DNA of 64,000 nt from CAIWHR01 sp035541655 (GCA_035541655.1 DATKMY010000155.1:11459-75458), one strand, 5' to 3'; positions 17,926-27,107 are shown, numbered from the stretch's first letter. Notes: generated by a model not told the origin, from the sequence alone. Numbers and translations: made by a program.

Positions 17926-18330
17926 TCATTCGCCGCGGATTTCGCCGGCTGCCGTGTCGCAAATGACGGCCTGGGCGACGTGGCAAGCGAGCTTCCCGAC
18001 GCTGTCGTAGCTCGGCGCGATCGCCGTCACCTTGAGTCTGATCCCCGCGACCTCGATCGCGTCGTTGACGTTCGCCCTCGTCGTCGCGCGAAGCAGCAGG
18101 ATCGCGTCGTCGCGCCCCGGCGGAGTCGACGGCCGATCGGGTGCGCTGCCGATCCTTGCGGAGACGTCGGCGTGAACGCCGGGAAGCTTGAGGACCACGC
18201 ACAGTTCGTCGCTCGTCGCCTCGAAAGCGCCTCGCCCACGGTCATCGGGTGCTCCGGCTTTGATGATCGTGCAGTGAACCTCGGTGTCGGCGGGCGGCTC
18301 GGCAGGACGTTCCGGTGGCTCGCTCGACAT
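17926..18330 (-). CDS. Hypothetical protein
   Basis: A 134-residue soluble protein that I do not recognise. It has no signal peptide or membrane segment. The N terminus is proline- and acid-rich (about residues 1-20). The rest alternates beta-strand-like hydrophobics with two short regions rich in charged residues, and three cysteines (VHCTI, ELCVV, LACHVAQAVIC). The coding frame shows strong third-position GC and lies between a radical SAM gene (24 bases away, convergent) and an EamA transporter gene (18 bases upstream, same strand), which supports a real gene. Confidence 0.6.
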   Translation of the reverse strand: MSSEPPERPAEPPADTEVHCTIIKAGAPDDRGRGAFEATSDELCVVLKLPGVHADVSARIGSAPDRPSTPPGRDDAILLLRATTRANVNDAIEVAGIRLKVTAIAPSYDSVGKLACHVAQAVICDTAAGEIRGE

Positions 18331-18347
18331 GCGCTTCCCTCAATGGC

Positions 18348-19244
18348 TCACGGTTCGGGCGTCGCAAGCTCGGGCCTGCGCACGATGAGCGCGACACCGA
18401 TGATGCCGATCACCATGCCCGCGAGCGCCGTTGCATCGAGCGTTTCGCCGAAGATGAAGTAAGCCATCGCAGCGGTCGTGATCGGCGTAAGGTAGAAGAG
18501 GCTCGCCACGCGCGTCGCTTCGCCGCGCTTGATCAGGTAGAAGAGGACGGAGATCGCGCCGATCGAGAGCACAAGCACGAGCCACGCGAGCGCCACGACG
18601 AGATCGACCGTCCAGGCGACCCGCATCGTCTCGGTGAAACCGGCGAGCGGCAGCAGGAGAGCCAGTGCGACGCCAAATTGGATCACGGATCCGGTCCGGA
18701 GATCGAAGGCCGGACAGTAACGCTTCTGATATACGGTGCCGGCGGTAATGCTGACGAGCGCGAGCACCGCCCACGCCATGCTGATCGGAGTGAGTCCCTC
18801 CAGCGATGTCTTTTGCCACATCACCATCACCACGCCGCCGAATCCGAGCGCGAGGCCGAGCCACTGGAGCGCAGTCACACGCTCTTTCAAAAACGGCGCC
18901 GCGGCGAACGCCGTGACGACCGGCTGGAGCCCGACGACGAGCGCGGTCACGCCCGCCGGCATTCCGTGAAACACGGCGGAAAAGCAGCCGCCGAGGTAAC
19001 CGCCCTGGATGAGCGCGCCGGCGACGCCGATGTGCGCGGCCTCGCGGGCTGTCGCCGGCCACTTCGCGCGGAGCACGACGGCGAGCGGAAGCATCAGCAG
19101 CAGCACGAACGCGAAGCGTAGGCTCAGAAACGTGAACGGCTCGATGTACGGGACGCCGAGCTTCGACGCGATGAAGCCGGTGCTCCACAACACGACAAAG
19201 AGCGGCGGTGCGAGCGCCGCCCATCGGAAAGAGTGCCCCGGCAT
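18348..19244 (-). CDS. EamA/DMT-family transporter
   Basis: A 298-residue inner-membrane protein with about ten hydrophobic helices in two EamA repeats. The first repeat includes VLWSTGFIASKLGVPY and ALIQGGYLGGCFSAV; the second ends SLFYLTPITTAAMAYFIFGE, the conserved EamA phrase. DMT transporters of this type export amino acids, purines or other metabolites, but the substrate is not readable. I use the ATG at 19244 (MPGHSF), preceded by a GGAGGCA ribosome site; the open frame extends further upstream without family-like sequence. It is divergent from rraA. Confidence 0.9.
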   Translation of the reverse strand: MPGHSFRWAALAPPLFVVLWSTGFIASKLGVPYIEPFTFLSLRFAFVLLLMLPLAVVLRAKWPATAREAAHIGVAGALIQGGYLGGCFSAVFHGMPAGVTALVVGLQPVVTAFAAAPFLKERVTALQWLGLALGFGGVVMVMWQKTSLEGLTPISMAWAVLALVSITAGTVYQKRYCPAFDLRTGSVIQFGVALALLLPLAGFTETMRVAWTVDLVVALAWLVLVLSIGAISVLFYLIKRGEATRVASLFYLTPITTAAMAYFIFGETLDATALAGMVIGIIGVALIVRRPELATPEP

Positions 19245-19332
19245 GCTGCCTCCAAGAATACCATCGCGCAGGGCCAACACAGCCGGGCGTCGGAAGCCGT
19301 TCGTGGTCCATACTATCGGCCGGAGACCGACC

Positions 19333-19980
19333 ATGGCATCACTGACCGAACGCCTCGCGCAGTGCTACAGCGGCGCAGTGCACGACGTGCTGCGGATGAT
19401 GGGACACGAGAACATCGTGCTCCCTCCCGACATCAAGGCGATCGCGCCGGGCACGCGGCTCGCCGGCCCCGTCTGGACCGTGTCCGGCCACATCGATCGC
19501 ACGAAGACCCGCGACGAGACGCTGCTCGGCTGGTGCACGCTGCTCTCGAAAGCGCCCGCTGGCCATGTCGTCGTCTGCCAGCCCAACAATCGCGAAGTCG
19601 CGCTGATGGGCGAGCTCTCCGCGCAGACGCTGCATACGCGCGGCGTGCTCGGCTACGTCGTCGACGGCGGCTCGCGCGACACCGATCTCGTGCTCGCGCA
19701 GGGTTTCCCCGTGTTCTGCTCCTTCCTGACGCCGGCGGACATCGTCCAGCGCTGGATCCCCGATCGCTACGGCGAGCCGGTGACGATCGGCAACGTGACG
19801 ATCTCGACAGGCGACTACCTGCTCGGCGACCGCGACGGCGTGGTGATCGTTCCGCGGCCGGTCGCGGAGGAAGTGGTCGCGAAGACCGAGGAGGTCGTCG
19901 CCACCGAAAGCGAGATGCGCCGTGCGTTGGTGGGCGGCATGGATCCGGTCGCGGCGTACAACAAGTATGGCAAGTTCTGA
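19333..19980 (+). CDS. RraA-family protein, probable class II pyruvate aldolase
   Basis: A 215-residue protein of the RraA/HMG-aldolase fold. The signature DGGSRD (residues 111-116) carries the Arg and Asp of class II pyruvate aldolases such as 4-hydroxy-4-methyl-2-oxoglutarate aldolase, so an aldolase or oxaloacetate decarboxylase is more likely than the regulator RraA, which lacks catalysis. The start is ATG 19333 (MASLTERLAQ). Its 3' end overlaps the SAF-domain gene by 14 bases, indicating coupled translation and shared function, most likely in a sugar-acid or aromatic meta-cleavage step. Confidence 0.85.
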   Translation: MASLTERLAQCYSGAVHDVLRMMGHENIVLPPDIKAIAPGTRLAGPVWTVSGHIDRTKTRDETLLGWCTLLSKAPAGHVVVCQPNNREVALMGELSAQTLHTRGVLGYVVDGGSRDTDLVLAQGFPVFCSFLTPADIVQRWIPDRYGEPVTIGNVTISTGDYLLGDRDGVVIVPRPVAEEVVAKTEEVVATESEMRRALVGGMDPVAAYNKYGKF

Positions 19981-20281
19981 GGCAAAGAAAGGTGCCGAAC
20001 GCCACGAGCGCGGCGTGCTGCGACTTTCTCCTCCCGACAACGTCGCCGTCGCGCTGCGCCCGCTCAAGGCGGGCGAGACGGTGATGCTCGACGGCGTCGC
20101 GCTCACCGTGAACCGCAACGTTCCCGTGAGCCAGAAGCTCGCCGCGTGCGCGATCGCGAAGGGCGAGCTCGTCGTCAAGTACGGCTGCACGATCGGAATC
20201 GCGACCGTCGCGATCGAGCCCGGCGAGCACCTGCACGCGGGAAACGTCGAAGCGCACTACGGATCGACGCTGGACTCCTGA
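19967..20281 (+). CDS. SAF-domain small subunit (UxaA N-terminal type)
   Basis: A 104-residue protein corresponding to the SAF domain found at the N terminus of altronate/galactarate dehydratases. In many bacteria this domain is a separate small subunit partnered by a large UxaA subunit. Family-like stretches are RLSPPDNVAVALRPL, KLAACAIAKGELVVKYG and IAPGEHLHAGNVE-type ending (here VAIEPGEHLHAGNVE). No large-subunit gene lies next to it; the only UxaA large domain in the window is the fused one at 44944-46479. It overlaps rraA by 14 bases, so it may act with the RraA protein or with a distant partner. Confidence 0.8.
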   Translation: MASSEAKKGAERHERGVLRLSPPDNVAVALRPLKAGETVMLDGVALTVNRNVPVSQKLAACAIAKGELVVKYGCTIGIATVAIEPGEHLHAGNVEAHYGSTLDS

Positions 20282-20341
20282 GTTCGGCCCCCCGCGGACT
20301 TCAGGCTGGCCGATACCCGATACATGCGCCGGGGGCTCGCG

Positions 20342-20367
20342 CTGTTTGCCATCGCCACGGCAAACAG
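20342..20367. promoter_or_regulatory. 9-bp perfect stem-loop before the nitrobindin-like gene
   Basis: CTGTTTGCC (20342-20350) and GGCAAACAG (20359-20367) pair perfectly around an 8-base loop. It lies 61 bases after the SAF-gene stop and 32 bases before the next ATG. There is no T-run, so it may be a processing or weak termination hairpin, or an operator. Confidence 0.5.
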
Positions 20368-20399
20368 GCATCCTCGGCACGTCAGCTCACGAGGGCTCC

Positions 20400-21053
20400 A
20401 TGGCGAACATCCCCGACGACATCTTCACCGAGCCCGACGACGTTTCTCCGGACACGCTGGCCAATCTGGGTCCGCTACGGCGCCTGGCCGGAGAGTGGCA
20501 GTCGGATCAGGGCGTGGACATCAATCCGAAAGCGGAAGGGCCGGAGAGGCGGGTGTTCCGCGAGCATGTACGAATGGATCCGATCGATCCGCAGGCCAAC
20601 GGGCCGCAACTCTTCTACGGACTGCGCTACCACATTCACATCAACACCCCCGAAGAGCTCACCACCTTTCACGATCAGGTCGGTTACTGGCTTTGGGAAC
20701 CGGCCACCGGCCTGATCATGCAGACGATCGCCATTCCCCGCGGCCAGGTGGTGCTGGCGGGCGGAACGGCGGCGCCGGACGACAAGCGCATCTCGGTCGA
20801 GGCGCGGCGCGGCGATACCCGATTCGGCATCTGCTCGACGACCTTCCTCGACGAGGCGTTTCGCACCGACTACTACCGCATCGACATCACCTTCAACGAC
20901 GACGACAGCTGGACTTACGTGACGCGCACGGACCTGGCGGTGCGCGGGAAGACGCCGGCGTTCGACCATCGCGACACCAACACGTTGCGGCGGATCGGGC
21001 CGCCCAGGCCGAACCCGCTCTTCAATCTGGTGAAGGCGGGCAAGGGGCGCTAG
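20400..21053 (+). CDS. Nitrobindin/FABP-like beta-barrel protein
   Basis: A 217-residue cytoplasmic protein that looks like the heme-binding-like (nitrobindin/THAP4, FABP) family. Near the N terminus it has LGPLRRLAGEWQSDQG, matching the GxWxG-type barrel opening, and the rest alternates strand-like segments (FHDQVGYWLWEP, QTIAIPRGQVVLAGG) usual for the barrel. Nitrobindins bind ferric heme and detoxify reactive nitrogen; whether this one has the proximal histidine is not certain from eye alone. It starts at ATG 20400 with a GAGGG ribosome site and stands alone. Confidence 0.7.
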   Translation: MANIPDDIFTEPDDVSPDTLANLGPLRRLAGEWQSDQGVDINPKAEGPERRVFREHVRMDPIDPQANGPQLFYGLRYHIHINTPEELTTFHDQVGYWLWEPATGLIMQTIAIPRGQVVLAGGTAAPDDKRISVEARRGDTRFGICSTTFLDEAFRTDYYRIDITFNDDDSWTYVTRTDLAVRGKTPAFDHRDTNTLRRIGPPRPNPLFNLVKAGKGR

Positions 21054-21140
21054 AACCGCGGGCGCCGTTCGATCGCAGAACGGCGACTGCCCCGAGTCGC
21101 CCGCCCGCAGGGCATCTGCGAAGGGACGCATGCGCAGGCC

Positions 21141-24100
21141 TCAACGCTCGAGCGCGCGCTCGAGCACCCTGATCGCATGGATCGCTTCGCGGCGGCCGCC
21201 GCCCGCAAGCGACAGGTCGGCGATCTGGTGCCGGCAGCTCGTTCCGTCGGCGACGATGAGCGTATCGGGCGCCGCGGCACGCACTACGGGCATGAGCGAC
21301 TGCTCGGCCATCGCGACCGAGATGTCGTAGTGCGCTGCCTCGTAGCCGAAGCTCCCAGCCATCCCGCAGCAGCTCGATTCGACGTGGTCGACGGTGAGTC
21401 CCGGGATGCGCGCGAGAACGTCGCGCACGCAATTCGCCGCGTCGAACGCCTTCTGGTGGCAGTGGGTGTGCAGCAGCGCGCGCCTGGTTTCGAGCGGTCG
21501 TAGCGGAAGGTCGAGGCGGCCGGCGCGATCCTCGCGCGCGAGGTATTCCTCGATCAGGAACGCGCTTTCGGCGAGACGCCTCGCGGGATCGCCGAGGCCC
21601 ATCACCAGAAACTCGTCGCGCATCGACAGCAGGCATGACGGCTCGAGTCCGACGATCGCGGCGCCGCGCTCGACGTGCGGCGCAAGCGCAGCGACGGTGC
21701 GCCTCGCTTCGGCCTTGGCTTCGTCGACGAGACCGGCGGAGAGGTAGGTCCGGCCGCAGCATAGCGGGCGCGAGGCGTCCGCATCGTCGTGGCTTGCTCG
21801 CGCGACGGCCACCTGCCGGCCAGCGGCGCGCAGCACGGTCGTTGCGGCGCGCGCGTTCTCCGGCTCGAAATAGTTGCTGAACGTGTCGACGAACAGCACG
21901 ACGTCTGCATCCGTCGGTTCGCCCTCCTCTCGGCCGCCCGCGCCTTCGCGAAAAAACGTGTCGCTGCGCCACCGCGGCAGCGTCCGCCGTGCCGAGAATC
22001 CAAGCCATCGCTCCGACAGACTAGCGGCCCCGGGAAACGTGTCGCGCAGGTTCGCGAGCCACGGCGATCGCGACGCCCGCGGCGCCCAGCGCGGCAGCGA
22101 GGCAATCAACCGATCCTTGAATGCGATCCCGTGCGCGCGCTGCCGGTGATACAGCACTTCGATCTTCATCTTCGCCATGTCGACGCCGGTCGGGCATTCG
22201 CGCTTGCAGCCTTTGCAGCTCACGCAGAGATCGAGCGCGCCGTGCACCGCATCGGAGGTGAGCGCGTTCGGGCCCAGCTGCCCCGACAGTGCCAGCCGCA
22301 GCGTGTTCGCGCGGCCGCGCGTCAGGTGCTTCTCGTCGCGCGTCACGCGATAGCTCGGGCACATCGTTCCCGCGTCGAACTTGCGACAGTGGCCGTTGTT
22401 GTTGCACATCTCGACCGCTTTCGCGAATCCGAGCGCAGGGTCGCCGCCCGTGCCCGGCGCCGTCAGCGTTTCGGTCACCGGATCGTTCTGCACGTTCCAC
22501 GCCGACCAATCGAACGCGGTCGCGAGCGCTTCGGTGCGGTGACCCGGACGAAAGCGGAAGAGCGACACGTCGTCCATTTTCGTCGAATTGACGATCTTCC
22601 CGGGATTCATCAGGCCGAGAGGATCGAACAGCGCCTTGATCTCGCCGAACGCGCGCGTCAGCTGCGGGCCGAACTGCCAGCCGACCCATTCGCTGCGGAC
22701 GAGGCCGTCGCCGTGCTCGCCGGAATACGCGCCCTTGTAGCCGCGGACGAGCTCGGAGGCCTCCTCGGCGATCGCGCGCATCTTCGCGGCGCCGTCGCGG
22801 CGCATGTCGAGGATCGGCCGCACGTGCAGCGTCCCGACGGACGCGTGCGCATACCACGTGCCGCGCGTCCCGTGGCGCGCGAACACCTGCGTGAGCTTGT
22901 CCACGTACTCGGCGAGATGCTCGAGCGGCACGGCGCAGTCTTCGATGAACGACACGGGCTTTCCGTCGCCCTTGAGGCTCATCATGATGTTGAGGCCCGC
23001 CTTGCGCACGTCCCACAGCGCTTTCTGCGCGGCTGCGTCGGTCATCTCGACCACGGTTCCCGGCAACCCGAGATCGCCCATCAGCGCGACGAGATCCCGG
23101 AGGCGCGCGGTCGGCGCTTCGCGCGACTCGCCGATGAACTCGACGAGCAGCATCGCATCGGGCTCGCCGATAAGCACATGGTCGATCACCGGGCGAAACG
23201 CCGGGTTGTCGCGCGCGAGTCCGATCATCGTGCGGTCGACCAGCTCGACAGCCGCGGGGCCGAGCCCGACGATGTGCTGCGCGCATTCCATCGCCCGGAA
23301 GAGCGACGGAAAGCTGACGACGCCGAGCGAGCGGTGCGCAGGGAACGACGCGAGCTTCAATGTCAGCGCACGAGTCCACGCGAGCGTCCCCTCGCTGCCG
23401 ACGAGAAGCTGCGCGTAGTTGACGCTGTTGTCCGGCGTGTAGGGCTTCCCGCTCTGTGGGTGGAAGACGTCGATGTTGTAGCCGCCGACGCGGCGGAGAA
23501 CCTTCGGGACCTTGCGCGCGATCTCGTCGCGCTCGCGTGCGCCGATCGCCGCGAGATCGCGGACGAGCGCCGCTACGCGCGGCGGCGCGCCCGCCATCTC
23601 CCGTTCGACGCCGAAGCGCGCTTCGGTGCCGTCGGAGAGGATCGCGTCGATCGCGACGACGTTGTGCACCATGTTGCCGTAGGCGATCGAGCGCGACCCG
23701 CACGAGTTGTTACCCGCCATGCCGCCGAGCGTCGCCTGCGCCGATGTGCTGACGTCGACGGGGAACCACGCGCCGTGCGGCTTGAGACGGGCGTTGAGCT
23801 GGTCGAGGACGACGCCGGGCTCGACTTCGATCGTCATCGCGTCGCGATCGAAAATGCCGATGCGGTTCAGATGCTTGCTCTGATCGATGACGAGCGCCGC
23901 GCCGACCGTCTGCCCGCATTGCGAGCTCCCCGCACCGCGCGGCAGGAGCGGCACCTTCTGCTCGCGACAGAGCGCGATCGCCGTGCGCACGTCGTCGGTC
24001 GTCTTCGGAACGAGGACGCCGATCGGCTCGACCTGGTAGATCGACGCATCCGTCGCGTAGCGGCCGCGCGAGGCCGGGTCGAACAGCACGTCGCCCTCCA

Positions 24101-24149
24101 CGCTGCGTGCGAGACGCGCGGCGAGATCGCCGGGGCGCGGGTCAGCCAT
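21141..24149 (-). CDS. FAD/Fe-S D-2-hydroxyacid dehydrogenase (YdiJ-like)
   Basis: A 1002-residue fusion of a GlcD-like flavin oxidase and a GlpC/GlcF-like iron-sulfur protein, the architecture of E. coli YdiJ (1018 residues, D-2-hydroxyglutarate dehydrogenase). The PCMH-type FAD domain (about residues 35-260) contains LLPRGAGSSQCGQ and ATLGGMAGNNSCGS. The FAD-oxidase C-terminal region follows (to about 560). Then come two cluster segments, CNNNGHCRKF-CP and CVSCKGCKRECP, and two CCG-type redox domains ending in ESSCCGMAGSFG. It probably oxidises a D-2-hydroxyacid (D-lactate, D-2-hydroxyglutarate or glycolate). It is divergent from an aminotransferase gene, 161 bases away. Substrate is inferred. 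Confidence 0.88.
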   Translation of the reverse strand: MADPRPGDLAARLARSVEGDVLFDPASRGRYATDASIYQVEPIGVLVPKTTDDVRTAIALCREQKVPLLPRGAGSSQCGQTVGAALVIDQSKHLNRIGIFDRDAMTIEVEPGVVLDQLNARLKPHGAWFPVDVSTSAQATLGGMAGNNSCGSRSIAYGNMVHNVVAIDAILSDGTEARFGVEREMAGAPPRVAALVRDLAAIGARERDEIARKVPKVLRRVGGYNIDVFHPQSGKPYTPDNSVNYAQLLVGSEGTLAWTRALTLKLASFPAHRSLGVVSFPSLFRAMECAQHIVGLGPAAVELVDRTMIGLARDNPAFRPVIDHVLIGEPDAMLLVEFIGESREAPTARLRDLVALMGDLGLPGTVVEMTDAAAQKALWDVRKAGLNIMMSLKGDGKPVSFIEDCAVPLEHLAEYVDKLTQVFARHGTRGTWYAHASVGTLHVRPILDMRRDGAAKMRAIAEEASELVRGYKGAYSGEHGDGLVRSEWVGWQFGPQLTRAFGEIKALFDPLGLMNPGKIVNSTKMDDVSLFRFRPGHRTEALATAFDWSAWNVQNDPVTETLTAPGTGGDPALGFAKAVEMCNNNGHCRKFDAGTMCPSYRVTRDEKHLTRGRANTLRLALSGQLGPNALTSDAVHGALDLCVSCKGCKRECPTGVDMAKMKIEVLYHRQRAHGIAFKDRLIASLPRWAPRASRSPWLANLRDTFPGAASLSERWLGFSARRTLPRWRSDTFFREGAGGREEGEPTDADVVLFVDTFSNYFEPENARAATTVLRAAGRQVAVARASHDDADASRPLCCGRTYLSAGLVDEAKAEARRTVAALAPHVERGAAIVGLEPSCLLSMRDEFLVMGLGDPARRLAESAFLIEEYLAREDRAGRLDLPLRPLETRRALLHTHCHQKAFDAANCVRDVLARIPGLTVDHVESSCCGMAGSFGYEAAHYDISVAMAEQSLMPVVRAAAPDTLIVADGTSCRHQIADLSLAGGGRREAIHAIRVLERALER

Positions 24150-24206
24150 GGTCCCGATTGTAGTGGATGCCCCGCTGCCACCGCGCATCGAGGCGGGGCC
24201 GAACGC

Positions 24207-24223
24207 TTGCCGCCACGCGGCAA
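24207..24223. promoter_or_regulatory. Inverted repeat in the dehydrogenase/aminotransferase divergent gap
   Basis: TTGCCGC-CAC-GCGGCAA is a perfect 7-bp inverted repeat near the middle of the 161-base intergenic region between two divergent genes. Position and symmetry suit an operator, but the regulator is unknown. Confidence 0.3.
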
Positions 24224-24310
24224 AGATCAGTAGCATGGACGCCTGCCGCTCGGCGAGCAGCCGCGATCGATGTCCGCGCGGCGCCGCTGCCGGCTATCGA
24301 GGTCGACGCC

Positions 24311-25597
24311 ATGAATCCGCTGAATCCGCTTCACTCCGGCCGGCACTTCCTGCAAATTCCCGGGCCGACGAACGTTCCCGATCGCGTGCTGCGCGCGATC
24401 GACGCCCCGACGATCGACCATCGCGGCCCGGAGTTCGCCGCGCTCGGCAAGAGTGTGATCGCCGGAATGAAGAGGGTATTCAAGACGACGGGCGACGTCG
24501 TCATCTATCCGGCGTCGGGAACGGGCGCGTGGGAAGCCGCGCTCGTCAACACGCTGTCGCCGGGCGACCGCGTGCTGATGGGGGAGACCGGCCACTTCGC
24601 GACGTTATGGAGGAAGCTCGCCGAGCGCCTCGGGCTTGCGGTGGAGTTCATTCCCGGCGACTGGCGGCACGGCGCCGACCCCGACACGATCGCCGAGCGG
24701 CTCGCCGCCGATTCCGCGCACGCGATCAAGGCGGTCTGCGTCGTCCACAACGAGACTTCGACCGGCGTCACGAGCAAGGTCGCGGATGTGCGCGCCGCAA
24801 TCGACCGCGTCGGCCATCCGGCGCTGTTCATGGTCGACACGATCAGTTCGCTCGCCTCCATCGATTACCGCCACGACGAATGGGGCGTCGACGTCACGGT
24901 CGGCGGATCGCAGAAGGGGCTGATGCTGCCGCCGGGGCTTTCGTTCAATGCGATCGGGACGAAGGCGCTCGCCGCGTCGAAGAAGGCGAAGCTCCCGCGC
25001 TCGTACTGGGACTGGCAGGAAATGCTTGCCGTGAACACCGCCGGATTCTTTCCCTACACGCCGGCGACCAATCTTCTCTACGGCCTGTCGGTCGCGCTCG
25101 ACATGTTGTTCGAGGAAAGCCTCGATCGCGTGTTCGCGCGCCATGATCGGCTCGCGGAGGCCACGCGGCGCGCGGTTCGCGGATGGGGGCTCGAGATACT
25201 GTGCGCCGACCCGGCGCTCTACAGCTCGACGCTGACGGCGATCGTCGTGCCCGAGGGTCACAACGCCGACGCGCTGCGTAGGCTGATCCTCGAGCGTTTC
25301 GACATGTCGCTGGGCCAGGGCCTGGGCAAGGTCGCCGGCAAGGTGTTCCGCATCGGGCACCTCGGCCACTTCAACGACCTGATGCTCTGCGGCACGCTCG
25401 CCGGCGTCGAAATGGGCCTCGCGCTCGCGAGCGTTCCGCATCGCAAGGGCGGAACGCAAGCTGCGATCGACTATCTCGCCGAGACCGCCGCGAGACAGCG
25501 CGATGCAACGGCGTCGGACCAGCCTCGCGAGCAGCCCGTTCAATCATCACCAGCCATCCCTGGCGCCCGCTCCGCAGCCGCGCAAGTCAGGTACTGA
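24311..25597 (+). CDS. Class V aminotransferase (alanine/serine-glyoxylate type)
   Basis: A PLP enzyme of 428 residues in the alanine-glyoxylate/serine-glyoxylate aminotransferase family. It opens with LQIPGPTNVPDRVLRAI and has the ASGTGAWEAAL cofactor loop. The Schiff-base lysine is Lys202 in GGSQKG. Late regions LGQGLGKVAGKVFRIGHLG and MGLAL match the family C terminus. About 30 residues beyond the usual end (QPREQPVQSS onward) are low in conservation. It is divergent from a large FAD/Fe-S dehydrogenase, consistent with glyoxylate or hydroxyacid metabolism. A 60-bp copy-like scrap of its lysine region is found at 29040-29099. Confidence 0.9.
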   Translation: MNPLNPLHSGRHFLQIPGPTNVPDRVLRAIDAPTIDHRGPEFAALGKSVIAGMKRVFKTTGDVVIYPASGTGAWEAALVNTLSPGDRVLMGETGHFATLWRKLAERLGLAVEFIPGDWRHGADPDTIAERLAADSAHAIKAVCVVHNETSTGVTSKVADVRAAIDRVGHPALFMVDTISSLASIDYRHDEWGVDVTVGGSQKGLMLPPGLSFNAIGTKALAASKKAKLPRSYWDWQEMLAVNTAGFFPYTPATNLLYGLSVALDMLFEESLDRVFARHDRLAEATRRAVRGWGLEILCADPALYSSTLTAIVVPEGHNADALRRLILERFDMSLGQGLGKVAGKVFRIGHLGHFNDLMLCGTLAGVEMGLALASVPHRKGGTQAAIDYLAETAARQRDATASDQPREQPVQSSPAIPGARSAAAQVRY

Positions 25598-25851
25598 CGA
25601 GGAACAGCGGGCGTCGACGAAGGAAGCCGCCGGCGAACTGCGCAGCCCGAGCGCTCCGCGCGACAGCCTCAGCCGTCGACCGCGATGCGAACGGATCGAG
25701 TCGTTCGACACGGCGAGAATGCCGGGCAGCTCATCGACGTTGTCGGCACGAATGTTGCATGCTACGCGTAACCCCGGGATGGGCGGCCCCGCGGCCCGCT
25801 CCCGGGCGCTCGATTCGGCGGGGCAGGAATCGGATTCAGGAGTCGATGCGG

Positions 25852-26856
25852 ATGTCATACGACGCGGCGATGCTGCGTGAGGGCGAGATCGGCGCGAAGG
25901 CGCGGATTCGCCGTCCCGCGTCGATCGGCCGCGACATCGAAGAAATGTGGCGCTTTGCGCGCCGCACCGGGATTGCCGCGGAGTTGAAGCGGCTGCACCG
26001 TCCCCGGGTCCTGCGTTCACTCGCTGCGGCGGCGATGGACTGGGCAATCATCGGTCTCGCCGCCGCTGCGACCTCGGAATTCGGCTGGGTTGCGGTGCCT
26101 TTCTCGCTGCTCGCGATCGGCAACCGACAGCGCGCGCTCGGTAATCTCCTGCACGATGCATCGCATCGGAGCTTCGACGCGCACCGCGGACGCGCGCGCC
26201 TGCTCGCGAATGTCCTCTTCTGCTGGCCGCTGTGGGAGTCGATATCGATCTATCGCCACGAGCACAATCGGCACCACAGGTTCCTCGGTGACGCCGCGCG
26301 CGATCCCGACTTCATCCAGGACGAAAGCCGGCTTTCCCGCGGCTGGCTGTCGGTCTGGCTCGATCAGATCCGCTCGCCGCGGATGATGCGCTCTTCTGCG
26401 TTCGCGCACATCGGTCGGATGAATGCGGCGTCGCACGTCGGTGCTGCCGGCTGGTGGGCGTGCACGCTTGCGCTGATCACCTTCCTTGCCGGCGCAAAGC
26501 AGGCGCTCGTCTTCCTCGCGTTGTGGGTGACCGCAAAAGTAACCGTCTTCCACGCGATCACCGCCTTTCGCGAAATCTCCGATCACGTTGGCCTCGACCG
26601 TGGATCCCTGATCGGGTTCAGTCGCAATCATCCTTTCACGAGTTTCCTCGGCCAGATCTTTCATCCGCACAACAATGGTTACCATCTGCTGCATCATTTG
26701 GCGCCCGGCATGCCGTTTCATGCATTTCCGCGCGCGCATGCGCTGATGCTGCGCTGGCCGAGATACGCGCAGGGCGAGCAGTGCGACTCCTATTTTTCGG
26801 GACCTCGAAGCGCCGTGCGCTCATGGGTGTGGCGGTGGGAGCCCGGCCGGAGCTAG
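25852..26856 (+). CDS. Membrane di-iron fatty acid desaturase-type oxidase
   Basis: A 334-residue integral membrane oxidase. The three histidine boxes that bind the di-iron centre are present: HDASH (101-105), HEHNRHH (136-142) and NNGYHLLHH (about 274-282). Hydrophobic helices flank them. The AGGAG at 25838-25842 is 9 bases from the ATG at 25852 but only 3 from an ATG at 25846, so the later start is chosen. Enzymes of this fold desaturate or hydroxylate acyl chains, including chains bound to carrier proteins. The gene converges on a carrier-protein gene with a 4-base overlap, and an adenylating enzyme gene follows. That grouping suggests a carrier-bound substrate rather than bulk membrane lipid. 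Confidence 0.87.
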   Translation: MSYDAAMLREGEIGAKARIRRPASIGRDIEEMWRFARRTGIAAELKRLHRPRVLRSLAAAAMDWAIIGLAAAATSEFGWVAVPFSLLAIGNRQRALGNLLHDASHRSFDAHRGRARLLANVLFCWPLWESISIYRHEHNRHHRFLGDAARDPDFIQDESRLSRGWLSVWLDQIRSPRMMRSSAFAHIGRMNAASHVGAAGWWACTLALITFLAGAKQALVFLALWVTAKVTVFHAITAFREISDHVGLDRGSLIGFSRNHPFTSFLGQIFHPHNNGYHLLHHLAPGMPFHAFPRAHALMLRWPRYAQGEQCDSYFSGPRSAVRSWVWRWEPGRS

Positions 26857-27107
26857 AGCTGCCGCGATTCATCGATCAGCGCAGCGATCTCGGCAACGGA
26901 GTCGAAGCGTGCGGGATCGAATTCGATCCGCACGAAATCGACGCCGAACTCGGTCTCCAGAAACGTCACGATCTTGGCGACGGAGAGGGAGTCGAGACGC
27001 CCGCCGGCGACGAGCGATTCGGCGTCGCCGAATGGCTCGTGGTCGTCGTGCTCGGCGAGCAGATCGCGGAAAAATGTCTTGATCATCGCGCGTTCGGCTA
27101 GGTCCAT
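26853..27107 (-). CDS. Free-standing acyl/peptidyl carrier protein
   Basis: An 84-residue carrier protein. The phosphopantetheine site is Ser40 in the GGRLDSLSVAK segment (DSL motif), and the surrounding helical pattern (FFRDLLAEHDD, IVTFLETEFGVDF) is typical of ACP/DltC-type proteins. It needs a phosphopantetheinyl transferase from elsewhere. It overlaps the convergent desaturase gene by 4 bases and is downstream of a stand-alone adenylation gene on the same strand, 189 bases away, so the adenylation enzyme is its likely loader. The short length matches discrete carriers rather than NRPS modules. Confidence 0.88.
   Translation of the reverse strand: MDLAERAMIKTFFRDLLAEHDDHEPFGDAESLVAGGRLDSLSVAKIVTFLETEFGVDFVRIEFDPARFDSVAEIAALIDESRQL

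Noticed and set aside
25598..25851. A gene or promoter between the aminotransferase and the desaturase
   Set aside because: The 254-bp gap shows only weak, unconvincing hexamers (TTGTCG at 25739 onward) and no supported coding frame.
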